Origin: Thermoplasmatales archaeon ex4572_165
GTDB lineage: Archaea > Thermoplasmatota > E2 > DHVEG-1
DNA length: 63,870 nt
Assembly (NCBI GenBank): GCA_002254885.1
Contig: NJDG01000004.1
Location: 1 to 63,870, forward strand
Direction of reading: 5' to 3'
Positions within the stretch are counted from its first letter, which is position 1, and each line of letters opens with the position of its first letter. The notes under the pieces are model-generated. The model made no database searches. It was not told where the DNA came from and was given only the letters and a program-made list of their open reading frames with translations. The translations under genes and the position numbers were made by a program. Shown piece by piece: positions 18,016 to 27,312 of the stretch.

Positions 18016-18624
18016 ATGAACCCAAAAAAAATAACTGCAATAGGAATTACAGCATTGTTTCTAGGACTTATGGTTATTCCAGTTCAAGGAGCAATCATTA
18101 AAGAAGACGTAGATATATTTCCAATTGAACTTTCATTTTTTAAAGCAGATGGAAGCATTGGATCTAAGATTATTTCACTAAGTAGTGAAGAGATAACGGA
18201 ACTTTCAACAATCATTGAACAGTTTTCCTATAAAAATGATCATAACGGCCTTATGAATGCATTAAGAAGCTTTTTCAAAAGATGCGGTAAAGGTGAAGGT
18301 ATGGATCTGTTTGATAAAGGAATCATTAATGTATTACCTGGCTGCCCAATCATTAGTATTGGAGAAGGAAGACAACTAAGTCGGTATCATGGAAGAGTTC
18401 AATTTAAAAAAATAGTAAGTACATGGAGCTATCCAGATAATGGATTTAGTATGATATTTGGAAATAATCTTTCACCAAAACAAGTTCTTTTCCAGAGACA
18501 AATGGGAATTATGATTGGTTTTGTTGGAATCTATGTATTCATACCAAAAGTTCTTGAAAGCCAACAAGCAGGCATTACCTGTTTTGCAGGATCAGCATTG
18601 TTTGCCTGGGGAACATCATTTTAG
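18016..18624 (+). CDS. Exported hypothetical protein
   Basis: About 202 residues with a signal peptide (MNPKKITAIGITALFLGLMV then cleavage near VQGA). The mature part has a Ser/Thr-rich start, a Cys pair (RCGKGEG, LPGCPI) and two hydrophobic segments near the C-terminus (MIGFVGIYVFIPKVL and FAGSALFAWGTSF), so it may be membrane-associated. GGGG at 17999-18002 fits either a GTG at 18007 or the ATG at 18016; the latter gives the better signal sequence. No family recognised. Confidence 0.6.
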   Translation: MNPKKITAIGITALFLGLMVIPVQGAIIKEDVDIFPIELSFFKADGSIGSKIISLSSEEITELSTIIEQFSYKNDHNGLMNALRSFFKRCGKGEGMDLFDKGIINVLPGCPIISIGEGRQLSRYHGRVQFKKIVSTWSYPDNGFSMIFGNNLSPKQVLFQRQMGIMIGFVGIYVFIPKVLESQQAGITCFAGSALFAWGTSF

Positions 18625-18642
18625 AATAAAACAAAAAATATG

Positions 18643-18682
18643 GTCAACAGCACATACTGTTGACATAATTCTCTTTTTTTTT
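18643..18682 (+). terminator. Hairpin terminator between convergent genes
   Basis: A perfect 8-bp stem, GTCAACAG / CTGTTGAC with a 6-base loop (CACATA), is followed by TAATTCTC and a run of nine T. On the minus strand the hairpin is followed by a shorter T run (18634-18640 region), so it may work in both directions. It lies between the exported-protein gene and the PAS-DUF835 gene, whose stop overlaps the T run. Confidence 0.7.
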
Positions 18683-21600
18683 AAACTACTTCTCTTTTAT
18701 TAAGTAATTTTTCACCCTTTCCAGTAAGCCTTATAACTTTCATCCTTCCTTTTTCATGAATACTAATAAGACCATGTTTTTCTAGCTCATCCAATCTTTT
18801 TTTCGTCGTAATTTTTGAGATATTAAAGTTTTTACCAACATTATGATATGAGACTAGGACGTTTTTTTCTTGTTCGCTTTTCAGGTATGTGAGTATTTTA
18901 TAGACCGGTTCTTCTAATGAAATATTCTCTATATGTTGATCTGGAAGAAGCGAGAACTCTGCTGACAGATATGCAAACTGTTCATTAGATACTAAATCCT
19001 GTGGAATATGAATAAAAAGTATCGCTTGATGCTTTGCAATCATTGCAGATACTGAATAAAGCCATTTTAATAACATATCAAAGCTGAAAAATGTAAGTAA
19101 ATAATCAACCCTATCTATTACAATAAAGCATTTAGGATGAGTTTCTACCTGTTTTTTGATATGGTTTAACTGTTTTTGAAGATAATCCTCAGAAGGAGGT
19201 GAATTAAAAGGAATTTCAGGATACAGCTCCAGAATTAGAGAATCATCATAATTAATTTTCTTCTGGTATTCTGGATTCAATCGTGTATGAAAAGCTCCAT
19301 TGTAACCCTTAATCTGTAAATATTCCATCAAATCAAAAATCTTATTTTGTGAAGGATCAATAACAAGATAACCAATTCCCTCTCTTATTTTTCCAAAACG
19401 AGAAGCATCAACCGTTATATCAACACCAATAAATAAAAATCCTTCTGGATTTGTTCTATCATTTCCTATCCCTGTGATAGAAAAAGAAAATAATCGTTTT
19501 TCGCCATTCTTTGAATTAATACTGACCGTATCTTTAACAGTTTTTCTTCCCTTTTTAATTTTATGAATACAATCAGTAATAACCGATGGATTTTCAATAA
19601 AAGATTTCAATGAAATTCCCTTGATTCTCTTTTTATGGTCATCAATGAGATCTAAAAATGAGTTGTTATACATTGTAAAATTTAATTTTTTATCAACAGA
19701 AAAAATAATTTCCGATGCACTATTAATCGTATTTTCTAGATATGAATATGCATTCTTTATCTCTTGATCTTTGATTTTTAATTCTGAGATATCACGCTCA
19801 ATAGTGAGCCAACATGGTTTTCCATTGACATGAATAGTATTTATATTGAGAAGAGCAGTATATATCTCCCCATTTGCTCTTTTTAACTGTATCTCATAAT
19901 TAGCTACACAACCATTTTTAAACAATTTCTGATGGATAATTTCACGGTCTTTCTTATTGACACAATGTAAATCAAAGTCAATATCTGGGCGTCTATCTCC
20001 TTCTGAATGATACCCTGTAATCTCTTTAAATGCTTTATTAATCTCAATAATATTTGTGTTTTTATCAATAATTCCAATACCTATAGGTGCAATTTCAAAC
20101 AGATTTCTATATTTCTTCTCTGAATCTTTTAATCGTTCAAGTGTTTCTTTTAACTCATATGTTTTTTTATCTACCTGATTTTTAAGATTTTCAGAATATT
20201 TTTTTAATTTATCCTCTGTTTTTTTCCGATATGAAATATCTCTAACAGTTGCCTGTAAGAAAGGTTTTCCTTTTTCTAGTTCAACACGAGTAAGCAAAAC
20301 ACTTGCCGGAAACTCTTCTCCTTTTAGAGTTTTATGAGTCCATTCAAAAAAGTTTGAACCATCATTAATTGCTTTTTCAATCATCTTTTTTGACAAATCC
20401 GATGATAATGATCCATCAGGTTGATATTCTGATGAAATATCCCAGGGGCTAATATTAACAAACTCCTTTTCATCTTCTGCTTTAAACAATTCAAGTGTGG
20501 CAGGATTTGCTGATGAAAAATTCCAATTTGGAGGAATCAAAGTCATGATTGCATCTCTTGAACTATTGAACAAAAATCGATATTTTCGTTCACTTTCTTT
20601 GATTTTAAATTCTGCCTCTTTACGCTCATTTATATCACGTGCAACCGCAAGAAATCGTTTTTTCCCATCAAATTCAATTAATTTTCCATTTATTTCATGC
20701 CAAAATAATTTTCCTTTTTTTGTTTTTGACAACCATTCAATTTTAACTGTTTTTCCCGAAAGTACTTGTTTGATTAATTCAATTGATTGAGGTGAATTAA
20801 TATCAAATAATGTTGTATCGGACAGATCATTTACCGATTTTTTTAATATTTCCTCTTTAGTATATCCAAATCGTTTACAGGTCTCATCATTAACATCAAG
20901 TATTCTTAAATCTTTTATATCATGAATGAAAATTGCATCAGTTGAAGAATTGAATATCTCTTTGAATTTATTTTCTGAGAGAACCACTTCTTTTTCAGCT
21001 TGCTTGATATCAGTTATATCTTTTGAAATAATAAATAATGTCTTTTTACCTGTTGGATATTTTACTGGAATATATGAATTCTCTAAAAAATAATTACCCC
21101 TTTGATCGATAAATTTCTGCATCTTATTTTCTTTCATCACTTCCTCACCAATTCTCCCCCGATCATTATGAATGTCATTTGGTAAAAGCTCACTATAATT
21201 CATCCCAATCAATTTATCTCTTGGGATCTGGAATCGTTTTATCATTTCATCATTTGCAGAAATAATTTTTCTTGTTTCATAATCAACTTCTGAAAGTGCA
21301 TCAGGAATTGTATTGAATAAAAACTGATATTTTTCCTCAATTTCCTTTTTTCCAGTGACATCAATTAAAAAATTCAATGTTGCAGGTTTACCCTTCCAAG
21401 TAAACAAAGAAACATGGATTTCAACCCATAAAATATCATTATTTAGATTAACAATTCGGAATTGATAACCTGATTCTCCACCCTTACCTTTCAAACGTTT
21501 ATGATATCGATTAATCACATCTTCTCGATCATTAGGATGAATAAAATCTACAAATTTTTTCTTATAAACTTCCTCTTTTTTCAAACCAGATAGTTTCTCA

Positions 21601-22082
21601 AAAGAATCATTAACAAGAACTAATTTTTCACCTTGAGCAATACAAATAGCTTCTCGGGCATTCTCAAATAATATTTTATAATTATCAATACTTTCTTGTA
21701 TTCTACTATTTTTTTGATTAATTGCTTTTATTTCACTTAATATAATAACTATTCCATTAATTGTTGAATAATCAATCATGTTATGTAGTAACACTTGAAA
21801 TTTCTTTGTTGTAGAACCTGGAAAACATATAGAACATGATTTTATTTCAATATTTGTTTTTTTCTTTACTATGGTTTGAAATTTTTTATTAAAATTTTTT
21901 AAATCCTTTTCATCAACTAATTCAAAAAACTGTGATTTAATAAATGATCCAGGTTCTAATTTATAAGATTTAATAATTGAAGGAGTGACAAATTGAATTA
22001 CTCCTTCTTTATCTACGATAAAAATGATATCATTTGTATTGTTTAGAAAAAAATCACAGAGTTGTCTTGATGGTTCTATCAT
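18681..22082 (-). CDS. Seven-PAS-domain sensor with DUF835 and C-terminal winged helix
   Basis: A 1133-residue cytoplasmic protein without membrane helices. Seven PAS/PAC units follow one another (about residues 10-115, 128-245, 255-365, 372-490, 505-620, 660-775 and 785-895); typical strands are NDIIFIVDKEGVIQFV and TDAIFIHDIKDLRILDVND. A DUF835 domain (about 905-1040, a P-loop-like fold common in Euryarchaeota) comes next, then a winged HTH (about 1055-1125, TKKRLDELEKHGLISIHEKG). There is no histidine kinase or receiver domain, so signals sensed by the PAS units are probably passed to DNA by the HTH itself. The upstream region has inverted repeats that could be its operator. Ligands unknown. 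Confidence 0.88.
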   Translation of the reverse strand: MIEPSRQLCDFFLNNTNDIIFIVDKEGVIQFVTPSIIKSYKLEPGSFIKSQFFELVDEKDLKNFNKKFQTIVKKKTNIEIKSCSICFPGSTTKKFQVLLHNMIDYSTINGIVIILSEIKAINQKNSRIQESIDNYKILFENAREAICIAQGEKLVLVNDSFEKLSGLKKEEVYKKKFVDFIHPNDREDVINRYHKRLKGKGGESGYQFRIVNLNNDILWVEIHVSLFTWKGKPATLNFLIDVTGKKEIEEKYQFLFNTIPDALSEVDYETRKIISANDEMIKRFQIPRDKLIGMNYSELLPNDIHNDRGRIGEEVMKENKMQKFIDQRGNYFLENSYIPVKYPTGKKTLFIISKDITDIKQAEKEVVLSENKFKEIFNSSTDAIFIHDIKDLRILDVNDETCKRFGYTKEEILKKSVNDLSDTTLFDINSPQSIELIKQVLSGKTVKIEWLSKTKKGKLFWHEINGKLIEFDGKKRFLAVARDINERKEAEFKIKESERKYRFLFNSSRDAIMTLIPPNWNFSSANPATLELFKAEDEKEFVNISPWDISSEYQPDGSLSSDLSKKMIEKAINDGSNFFEWTHKTLKGEEFPASVLLTRVELEKGKPFLQATVRDISYRKKTEDKLKKYSENLKNQVDKKTYELKETLERLKDSEKKYRNLFEIAPIGIGIIDKNTNIIEINKAFKEITGYHSEGDRRPDIDFDLHCVNKKDREIIHQKLFKNGCVANYEIQLKRANGEIYTALLNINTIHVNGKPCWLTIERDISELKIKDQEIKNAYSYLENTINSASEIIFSVDKKLNFTMYNNSFLDLIDDHKKRIKGISLKSFIENPSVITDCIHKIKKGRKTVKDTVSINSKNGEKRLFSFSITGIGNDRTNPEGFLFIGVDITVDASRFGKIREGIGYLVIDPSQNKIFDLMEYLQIKGYNGAFHTRLNPEYQKKINYDDSLILELYPEIPFNSPPSEDYLQKQLNHIKKQVETHPKCFIVIDRVDYLLTFFSFDMLLKWLYSVSAMIAKHQAILFIHIPQDLVSNEQFAYLSAEFSLLPDQHIENISLEEPVYKILTYLKSEQEKNVLVSYHNVGKNFNISKITTKKRLDELEKHGLISIHEKGRMKVIRLTGKGEKLLNKREVV

Positions 22083-22133
22083 ATTGTATTCCCCAAAAAA
22101 ATATTTATTAACCTTATTTAATCTATTTCTAGG

Positions 22134-22194
22134 TTGTCAATAATATTCTTTCAACATAACATAGAATATTCTCATATAATAGTATTGTTGACAA
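22134..22194. promoter_or_regulatory. Inverted repeat upstream of the PAS-DUF835 regulator
   Basis: TTGTCAATAATATT (22134-22147) and AGTATTGTTGACAA (22181-22194) are inverted copies matching at 11 of 14 positions. Between them lies a perfect palindrome AGAATATTCT (22163-22172). The pair lies about 50-110 bases upstream of the sensor start. The arrangement suggests an operator, perhaps for the encoded winged-helix protein (inference). Confidence 0.4.
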
Positions 22195-22376
22195 AAACTC
22201 AAAATATTTACAAAAAAATCATAAATTCCACATAAAAAAAACGCTTTTCTCTACTTTGAAATAAACATATTTAAATATCATTTTGCTTTCATGTAAAAAC
22301 CACTTTGTCTTAACATATAATCAATGTATCTTAGATATGATTTAAAATAAAAAATTTGATTTGAGGAATACTATCT

Positions 22377-25109
22377 ATGACATCAAATGCTTATGATCAA
22401 AAACAGATTGAGAAAAAATGGCAGAAACAATGGGAAGAAACAAAGGTTTATCACTTCAACTTTGAGGACGATAGAGAAATTTTTAGTATTGATGTTCCTC
22501 CAAGATATGCGTCAGGTCCCCTTCATGCAGGTCATGCTGTCCATTACACACATATTGATTTTGCTGCTCGTTACAAACGTATGAGAGGATATAATGTTTT
22601 TTTCCCACTCTGTTTTGATGTTAATGGAATCCCTATTGAGGAACGTGTAGAACGAAGACTTAACATCACTAGAAAAGACATTGATCGTCATGAATTTACA
22701 AAACTCTGCTCAGAGTTTGCAAATAAAAATATAAAAACAATGATTGAGCAATTCCAAATCCTTGGAGAAAGCATGGATCCAAGTGTTTATTACCAAACAG
22801 ATGCAAAATATTATAGACGCATCACTCAGATCAGCTTCATTGAACTTTTTAAAAAAGACCTCATCTATAAAGGTAAATTTCCAGTAAACTGGTGCCCACG
22901 ATGTATGACTGCAATGGCTGATGCAGAAGTCACATATAAGGATAATAAAACAAAATTAAACATCATAAAATTTTATTTTAAGGAAGAACAATCAGATAAT
23001 ATCACTAAATTTCCAGGGATTGGAAAAGATAACATTGGAGTTTATATTGAGATAGCAACAACAAGACCTGAAATGCTTCCATCATGTCAAATTGTTGCAA
23101 TAAATCCATCTGATGAACGAGCACCATGGCTTGTTGATCAAATTGTAAAGGTACCTGTTTTTGAAAAAGAAGTAAAAATTATCGAAGATGATGTAGTGGA
23201 CCCTGAGTTTGGAACGGGGCTAGTTATGATTTGTACGATTGGAGATAAAGAGGATTTAAACTGGGTTTTCAAATACAAACTTCCCCTTGAAATGAGTATC
23301 AACGAAGAAGGAAAGATGACAGAGATCTGTGGACCTTACAAGGGAATGACAATAAAAGATGCTAAACAAACCATCATTCAAGATATGAAACAGAACAATC
23401 TTCTTATTAAACAATTTGATTTAGATCAAAATGTTGGTGTTTGTTGGCGTTGTAAAACGCCTGTTGAGTTCATTAATGCAAAACAATGGTTCCTAAAAAC
23501 CACCGATTTCAAAGAAATGGTATTAAAATCAAGTAATGATATGAATTGGTATCCAGAATTTATGAAGATACGTCTTGAGGAATGGGTGAATAGTCTTGAA
23601 TGGGATTGGGTGATTTCTCGTCAACGATATTTTGCAACACCAATACCAATATGGGAATGTGGCGAATGTGGGGAGGTTGTTCTTGCTCGTATTGAGGATT
23701 GTTATGTTGATCCAACAATTGACAAACCACCCGTAGCAGTATGCCAAAAATGTGGTGGTGATCTAGTTGCCTGTGAGGATGTGTTTGATACATGGATGGA
23801 TTCTTCCGTATCACCATTATATAATACATTTTGGCAACGTGATAATGAAAAATTCAAAAAACTCTATCCAATGTCAGTAAGACCACAAGCCCATGACATC
23901 ATTCGAACTTGGGCGTTTTATACAATCCTTAGATGTAACCTTCTTACAAACAATAAGCCATTTGAAAACATCATGATGGGTGGATTTATTCTTTCAGAGG
24001 ATGGAACTCCTATGCATGCTAGCATTGGAAATGTTATTGATCCTATCGAGATTATTAACAAATATGGTACTGATGCTTTTCGTTGTTATGCAGCAAGCTG
24101 TTCCCTTGGTGAAGATAATGCATTTAGGGAAAAAGATGTGATACGAGGTAAAAAACTTCTTCGAAAACTCTGGAATGTTATCCAATTCATGGCACAAAAT
24201 ATTTCATTGGATCAAATTCCAGAAAAACCTGAAACTTTAACCATGCTTGACACTTGGATTTTATCTAAATATGGTCTAATGATTGAAAAGGTCACCAAGC
24301 AAATGGATGTTTATGACTATGCTGCTGCAATGAAACAGATAGAATATTTCCTATGGCATGAACTTGCAGATCATTATCTTGAACTAGTAAAAGCATACAC
24401 TTATAATGATAAAGAAAAAGAAAGTATTCAATTCACTCTTTATAATCTTGGCCTTGGAATGCTGAAACTTTTTTCACCATTTTTCCCTCATATCACAGAA
24501 GAGCTATTTGATCATCTCTTTAAACAATCTGAACAATTAAAAAGTATTCATATATCGCCCTGGCCTAAATCCATTATTATTGATAATGAAAAAATGAAAA
24601 GTGGCGAATGTGTTAAACAGTACGTTTCAGAAGTTCGATCATTTAAAAGTCAACAAAAGATTGCTTTAAACGCAGCTCTTGAAAGCACAAAAACCTATGC
24701 CCCTAAGGAAATCATAAAACATCTAAAAGAACAATCATTTCTAATAACTGAAACATTGAAACTTCCTAAAAATCATCAATTTATAGAAGGAAAACCTGAT
24801 GTAGAAGAAATTGTAAAAGAGATTATTCCAAATTATGCAATGATTGGACCAAGATTTAAAAATGAAAGTAAACAACTCATCAAATATATTAAAGAACATC
24901 AAAAGGAACTGATTAATATCATTGAACAATCTAATGATCTCACATGGAATGACATCCAAGTTGAATCAATTGAAAAATCTGATGAAAGCCTTATAAATCA
25001 AGGTTTAATTACACTCAAAATGGAAACACAAGTCAAAGGTGAAGACAAACAAAGAATTATTACATTTGATGATTTCTATATACTTGTAAGTTCCGAGGTG
25101 GTATCATAA
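22377..25109 (+). CDS. valS: Valyl-tRNA synthetase
   Basis: A 910-residue class I synthetase that charges tRNA-Val. ValRS identity rests on NWCPRCMTAMADAEVTY, the editing-domain TTRPEMLPSC and GTGLVMICTIGD, WDWVISRQRYFATPIPIWEC and RPQAHDIIRTWAFYTI; zinc-ribbon cysteines are present. HIGH is HAGH (H50-H53). The KMSKS loop, expected near residue 545-549, reads PMHAS before IGNVIDP, so both lysines are absent. The C-terminal anticodon-binding and tail regions are complete. GAGG lies 8-10 bases before ATG, and a TATA-like ATATTTAAATA lies near 22270. A possible small membrane-peptide ORF overlaps or follows the stop. Confidence 0.93.
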   Translation: MTSNAYDQKQIEKKWQKQWEETKVYHFNFEDDREIFSIDVPPRYASGPLHAGHAVHYTHIDFAARYKRMRGYNVFFPLCFDVNGIPIEERVERRLNITRKDIDRHEFTKLCSEFANKNIKTMIEQFQILGESMDPSVYYQTDAKYYRRITQISFIELFKKDLIYKGKFPVNWCPRCMTAMADAEVTYKDNKTKLNIIKFYFKEEQSDNITKFPGIGKDNIGVYIEIATTRPEMLPSCQIVAINPSDERAPWLVDQIVKVPVFEKEVKIIEDDVVDPEFGTGLVMICTIGDKEDLNWVFKYKLPLEMSINEEGKMTEICGPYKGMTIKDAKQTIIQDMKQNNLLIKQFDLDQNVGVCWRCKTPVEFINAKQWFLKTTDFKEMVLKSSNDMNWYPEFMKIRLEEWVNSLEWDWVISRQRYFATPIPIWECGECGEVVLARIEDCYVDPTIDKPPVAVCQKCGGDLVACEDVFDTWMDSSVSPLYNTFWQRDNEKFKKLYPMSVRPQAHDIIRTWAFYTILRCNLLTNNKPFENIMMGGFILSEDGTPMHASIGNVIDPIEIINKYGTDAFRCYAASCSLGEDNAFREKDVIRGKKLLRKLWNVIQFMAQNISLDQIPEKPETLTMLDTWILSKYGLMIEKVTKQMDVYDYAAAMKQIEYFLWHELADHYLELVKAYTYNDKEKESIQFTLYNLGLGMLKLFSPFFPHITEELFDHLFKQSEQLKSIHISPWPKSIIIDNEKMKSGECVKQYVSEVRSFKSQQKIALNAALESTKTYAPKEIIKHLKEQSFLITETLKLPKNHQFIEGKPDVEEIVKEIIPNYAMIGPRFKNESKQLIKYIKEHQKELINIIEQSNDLTWNDIQVESIEKSDESLINQGLITLKMETQVKGEDKQRIITFDDFYILVSSEVVS

Positions 25110-25126
25110 AAGATATTAAGCGTTTC

Positions 25127-25222
25127 TTGAAAAAATGGGCTGTAAAAATATTTGCAATACTTATTGTTGTTTTTATGATTTCCACAGGTTTTATTTATAT
25201 GGTTAGTAATGTACTCTCCTAA
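25127..25222 (+). CDS. Possible small membrane peptide after valS
   Basis: A frame open across the valS stop ends with TAA at 25220-25222. From TTG 25127 it encodes 31 residues: a Lys-rich start (LKKWAVK) and one hydrophobic helix (IFAILIVVFMISTGFIYM). GAGGTG sits inside the last valS codons, but the frame has only ATA/ATT codons near it, so the start is unclear. Composition fits a small single-pass protein coupled to valS. It could also be chance. Confidence 0.25.
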   Translation: MKKWAVKIFAILIVVFMISTGFIYMVSNVLS

Positions 25223-25373
25223 GGATAATCTCTCTTGCTTTGTATTCTATGTAAAAACCAATATGTAACAATTTTTGTATATAATTATTTATATCATTTA
25301 TGATAAAATATCTCATAAATAATTATCAATTTATATAACATAACAATTATTTAACATTTCATTTTCATTTTCT

Positions 25374-25391
25374 CGAAAGCTTTTTAAATAC
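25374..25391 (+). promoter_or_regulatory. BRE/TATA promoter for the OFA-family transporter
   Basis: CGAAAGCTTTTTAAATAC combines a purine-rich BRE-like CGAAA with a TATA-like TTTTTAAATA. Transcription would start about 25-28 bases downstream, near 25412, giving a short leader that contains AAAGG 9-10 bases before ATG 25425. Confidence 0.5.
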
Positions 25392-25424
25392 TTCCTATTT
25401 TTAGCCTCCTCAAAGGTTATCATT

Positions 25425-26747
25425 ATGACACCAGAAAAAACATCAGATGATATTAAGGTTATGAATCGTTGGATTGTTGTTGTTGGTGCTATCATGATTC
25501 AAGTAGCACTTGGTGCTATTTACGCATGGTCAGCATTCACAGGAGCATTACAATCAGAAGCATTTGGATTTTCAAAAACTATGACACAGGCTATTTTCAG
25601 CACAGGCCTTGCAACATTTGGAATATTTACTATTATAGGTGGTAGATTACAAAAGAAATATGGGCCAATGAAAATTGCACTCCTTGGTGGAGTTCTTCTT
25701 GGCATAGGTTACTTAATTGCAGGTTCTGTTGGTAATAACTATCTTCTAAAACTTATTGGAATTGGACTTATTGGAGGCGCAGGTATCGGTTTAGCATATG
25801 TTGTACCAATCGGCGTTGGAATAAAATGGTTTCCAGATAAAAAAGGACTTGTTTCAGGACTTGCTGTTGCAGGTTTTGGTTTTGGTGCCTTTATCTGGAT
25901 TCTTATGGCAAAACCACCATCTGTTCTTAATATAACTGGTTTAATTGATACTGGAAATTACACTGTTGCAAATGTAGATTCTGCATTTCAAATCTATGGA
26001 ATTCTTTTTTTAATTCTTGTAGTAATTGGATCTCTTGTTATGAGAAATCCACCTCAAGGATGGAAACCTAAAGGATGGAACCCTGTTGAAAAAAAAGATA
26101 AATCTGGGAAAACAAAAAAAGAAATAGCTCTCCTACCAAAAGAAATGCTAAGAACAAAGCAATTCTATATGCTTTGGGGCATGTTTCTAATAGGTGCTCT
26201 TGCTGGATTAATGGTTATTGGAAACATTGCAAACTTTGCCAATAATGCAACAGAAGGATTTCAAAGATATGGCTTTACAGCACAAGAAGCATTAGATTTT
26301 GCAGTTATTGGTGCAGCAGTATGCCTTCCAATTTTCAATGGACTTGGAAGAATTGTATGGGGTAAGATTTCAGATAATATCGGAAGGAAAAATGCATTGA
26401 TAGCCATGTTTATCTTCCAAGGTATCATGATGGCAGTTTTCTTTTTTACAACTGGAAATCCAATATTTTTCTATATTGCAGCAGCATTAATTGGGTTTAA
26501 CTTTGGTGGAAACTTTGCATTATTTCCAGCAGCAACTGCGGATTCATTTGGTGCAGAGAATGTTGGTTTGAATTATGGTTTTGTTTTCACATCATATGCC
26601 ATTGGTGGAATTGTTGGACCCACACTTCTAGCAGGAATCATTCAAGATGCGGGATTAAGTTTCTCTTATGCATTTATTCCTGCAGCATTAATGTGTTTCA
26701 TCGCAGCATTTATTGGTTTTATATATAAACCAAAAATCAACAACTAA
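25425..26747 (+). CDS. OFA-family MFS transporter
   Basis: A 440-residue major facilitator superfamily protein of the oxalate/formate antiporter (OFA) family. The family opening is present (NRWIVVVGAIMIQVALGAIY followed by AWSAF), and about twelve hydrophobic helices can be counted. The MFS loop motif appears as GRIVWGKISDNIGRKNALI, and a central cytoplasmic loop is Lys-rich (KKDKSGKTKKE). OFA members move small carboxylates, but many are uncharacterised, so the substrate is open. A beta-carbonic anhydrase gene follows after 23 bases and is probably co-transcribed, hinting at coupling to CO2/bicarbonate. Confidence 0.9.
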   Translation: MTPEKTSDDIKVMNRWIVVVGAIMIQVALGAIYAWSAFTGALQSEAFGFSKTMTQAIFSTGLATFGIFTIIGGRLQKKYGPMKIALLGGVLLGIGYLIAGSVGNNYLLKLIGIGLIGGAGIGLAYVVPIGVGIKWFPDKKGLVSGLAVAGFGFGAFIWILMAKPPSVLNITGLIDTGNYTVANVDSAFQIYGILFLILVVIGSLVMRNPPQGWKPKGWNPVEKKDKSGKTKKEIALLPKEMLRTKQFYMLWGMFLIGALAGLMVIGNIANFANNATEGFQRYGFTAQEALDFAVIGAAVCLPIFNGLGRIVWGKISDNIGRKNALIAMFIFQGIMMAVFFFTTGNPIFFYIAAALIGFNFGGNFALFPAATADSFGAENVGLNYGFVFTSYAIGGIVGPTLLAGIIQDAGLSFSYAFIPAALMCFIAAFIGFIYKPKINN

Positions 26748-26770
26748 ACAAAAATGAAAGGCAAATAAAT

Positions 26771-27301
26771 ATGCAAACTCAAACCGATGAACTCATTGAA
26801 CAGTTGCAAGAGAAAAACAAACAATATCAACAAGAATACAAAGATATCTTTGCACAACATGTAGAAGGGCAATCACCTAAGATTGCCGTTCTTACTTGTG
26901 CGGATTCTCGGGTCATACCCGAGCTTATTTTTAATTCATCTGTTGGAGATCTTTTTGTTGTTAGAATCGCAGGAAACATTTCAATTGATGAAACAGTAAT
27001 TGCTAGTCTTGAATATGCAGTAAATCATCTCAATATCTCTCATCTAATAATCCTAGGTCATACACATTGTGGAGCAGTGAAAGCAGCAGAAGAAACACAG
27101 GGTTCAGAAAGCTTATTATTAAAAGAAATACAGGATAGTTTTTGCCTTGATGAAAGCAATCATGTTAATGCAAATCTAACTCGTCAGCATACTTTACTTC
27201 CAAAAAGAAGTAAATCAATTCAAGATGCAATAGCAAATGGATCTTTAAAGCTCATCTCTGCCATGTATCATCTTGACGATGGCCATGTTGAATTCCTTTA
27301 A
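26771..27301 (+). CDS. Beta-class carbonic anhydrase
   Basis: A 176-residue beta-carbonic anhydrase interconverting CO2 and bicarbonate. Zinc ligands are C43 and D45 in CADSR, plus H97 and C100 in GHTHCGAVKA; R47 completes the Asp-Arg dyad. The short length fits the archaeal Cab type. AAAGG lies about 8 bases before ATG. It is the second gene after the OFA transporter on the same strand and converges with the DUF362 gene, 11 bases between stops. It would supply bicarbonate or remove CO2 for the transporter or for carboxylations (inference). Confidence 0.93.
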   Translation: MQTQTDELIEQLQEKNKQYQQEYKDIFAQHVEGQSPKIAVLTCADSRVIPELIFNSSVGDLFVVRIAGNISIDETVIASLEYAVNHLNISHLIILGHTHCGAVKAAEETQGSESLLLKEIQDSFCLDESNHVNANLTRQHTLLPKRSKSIQDAIANGSLKLISAMYHLDDGHVEFL

Positions 27302-27312
27302 AAACAGTGTTA

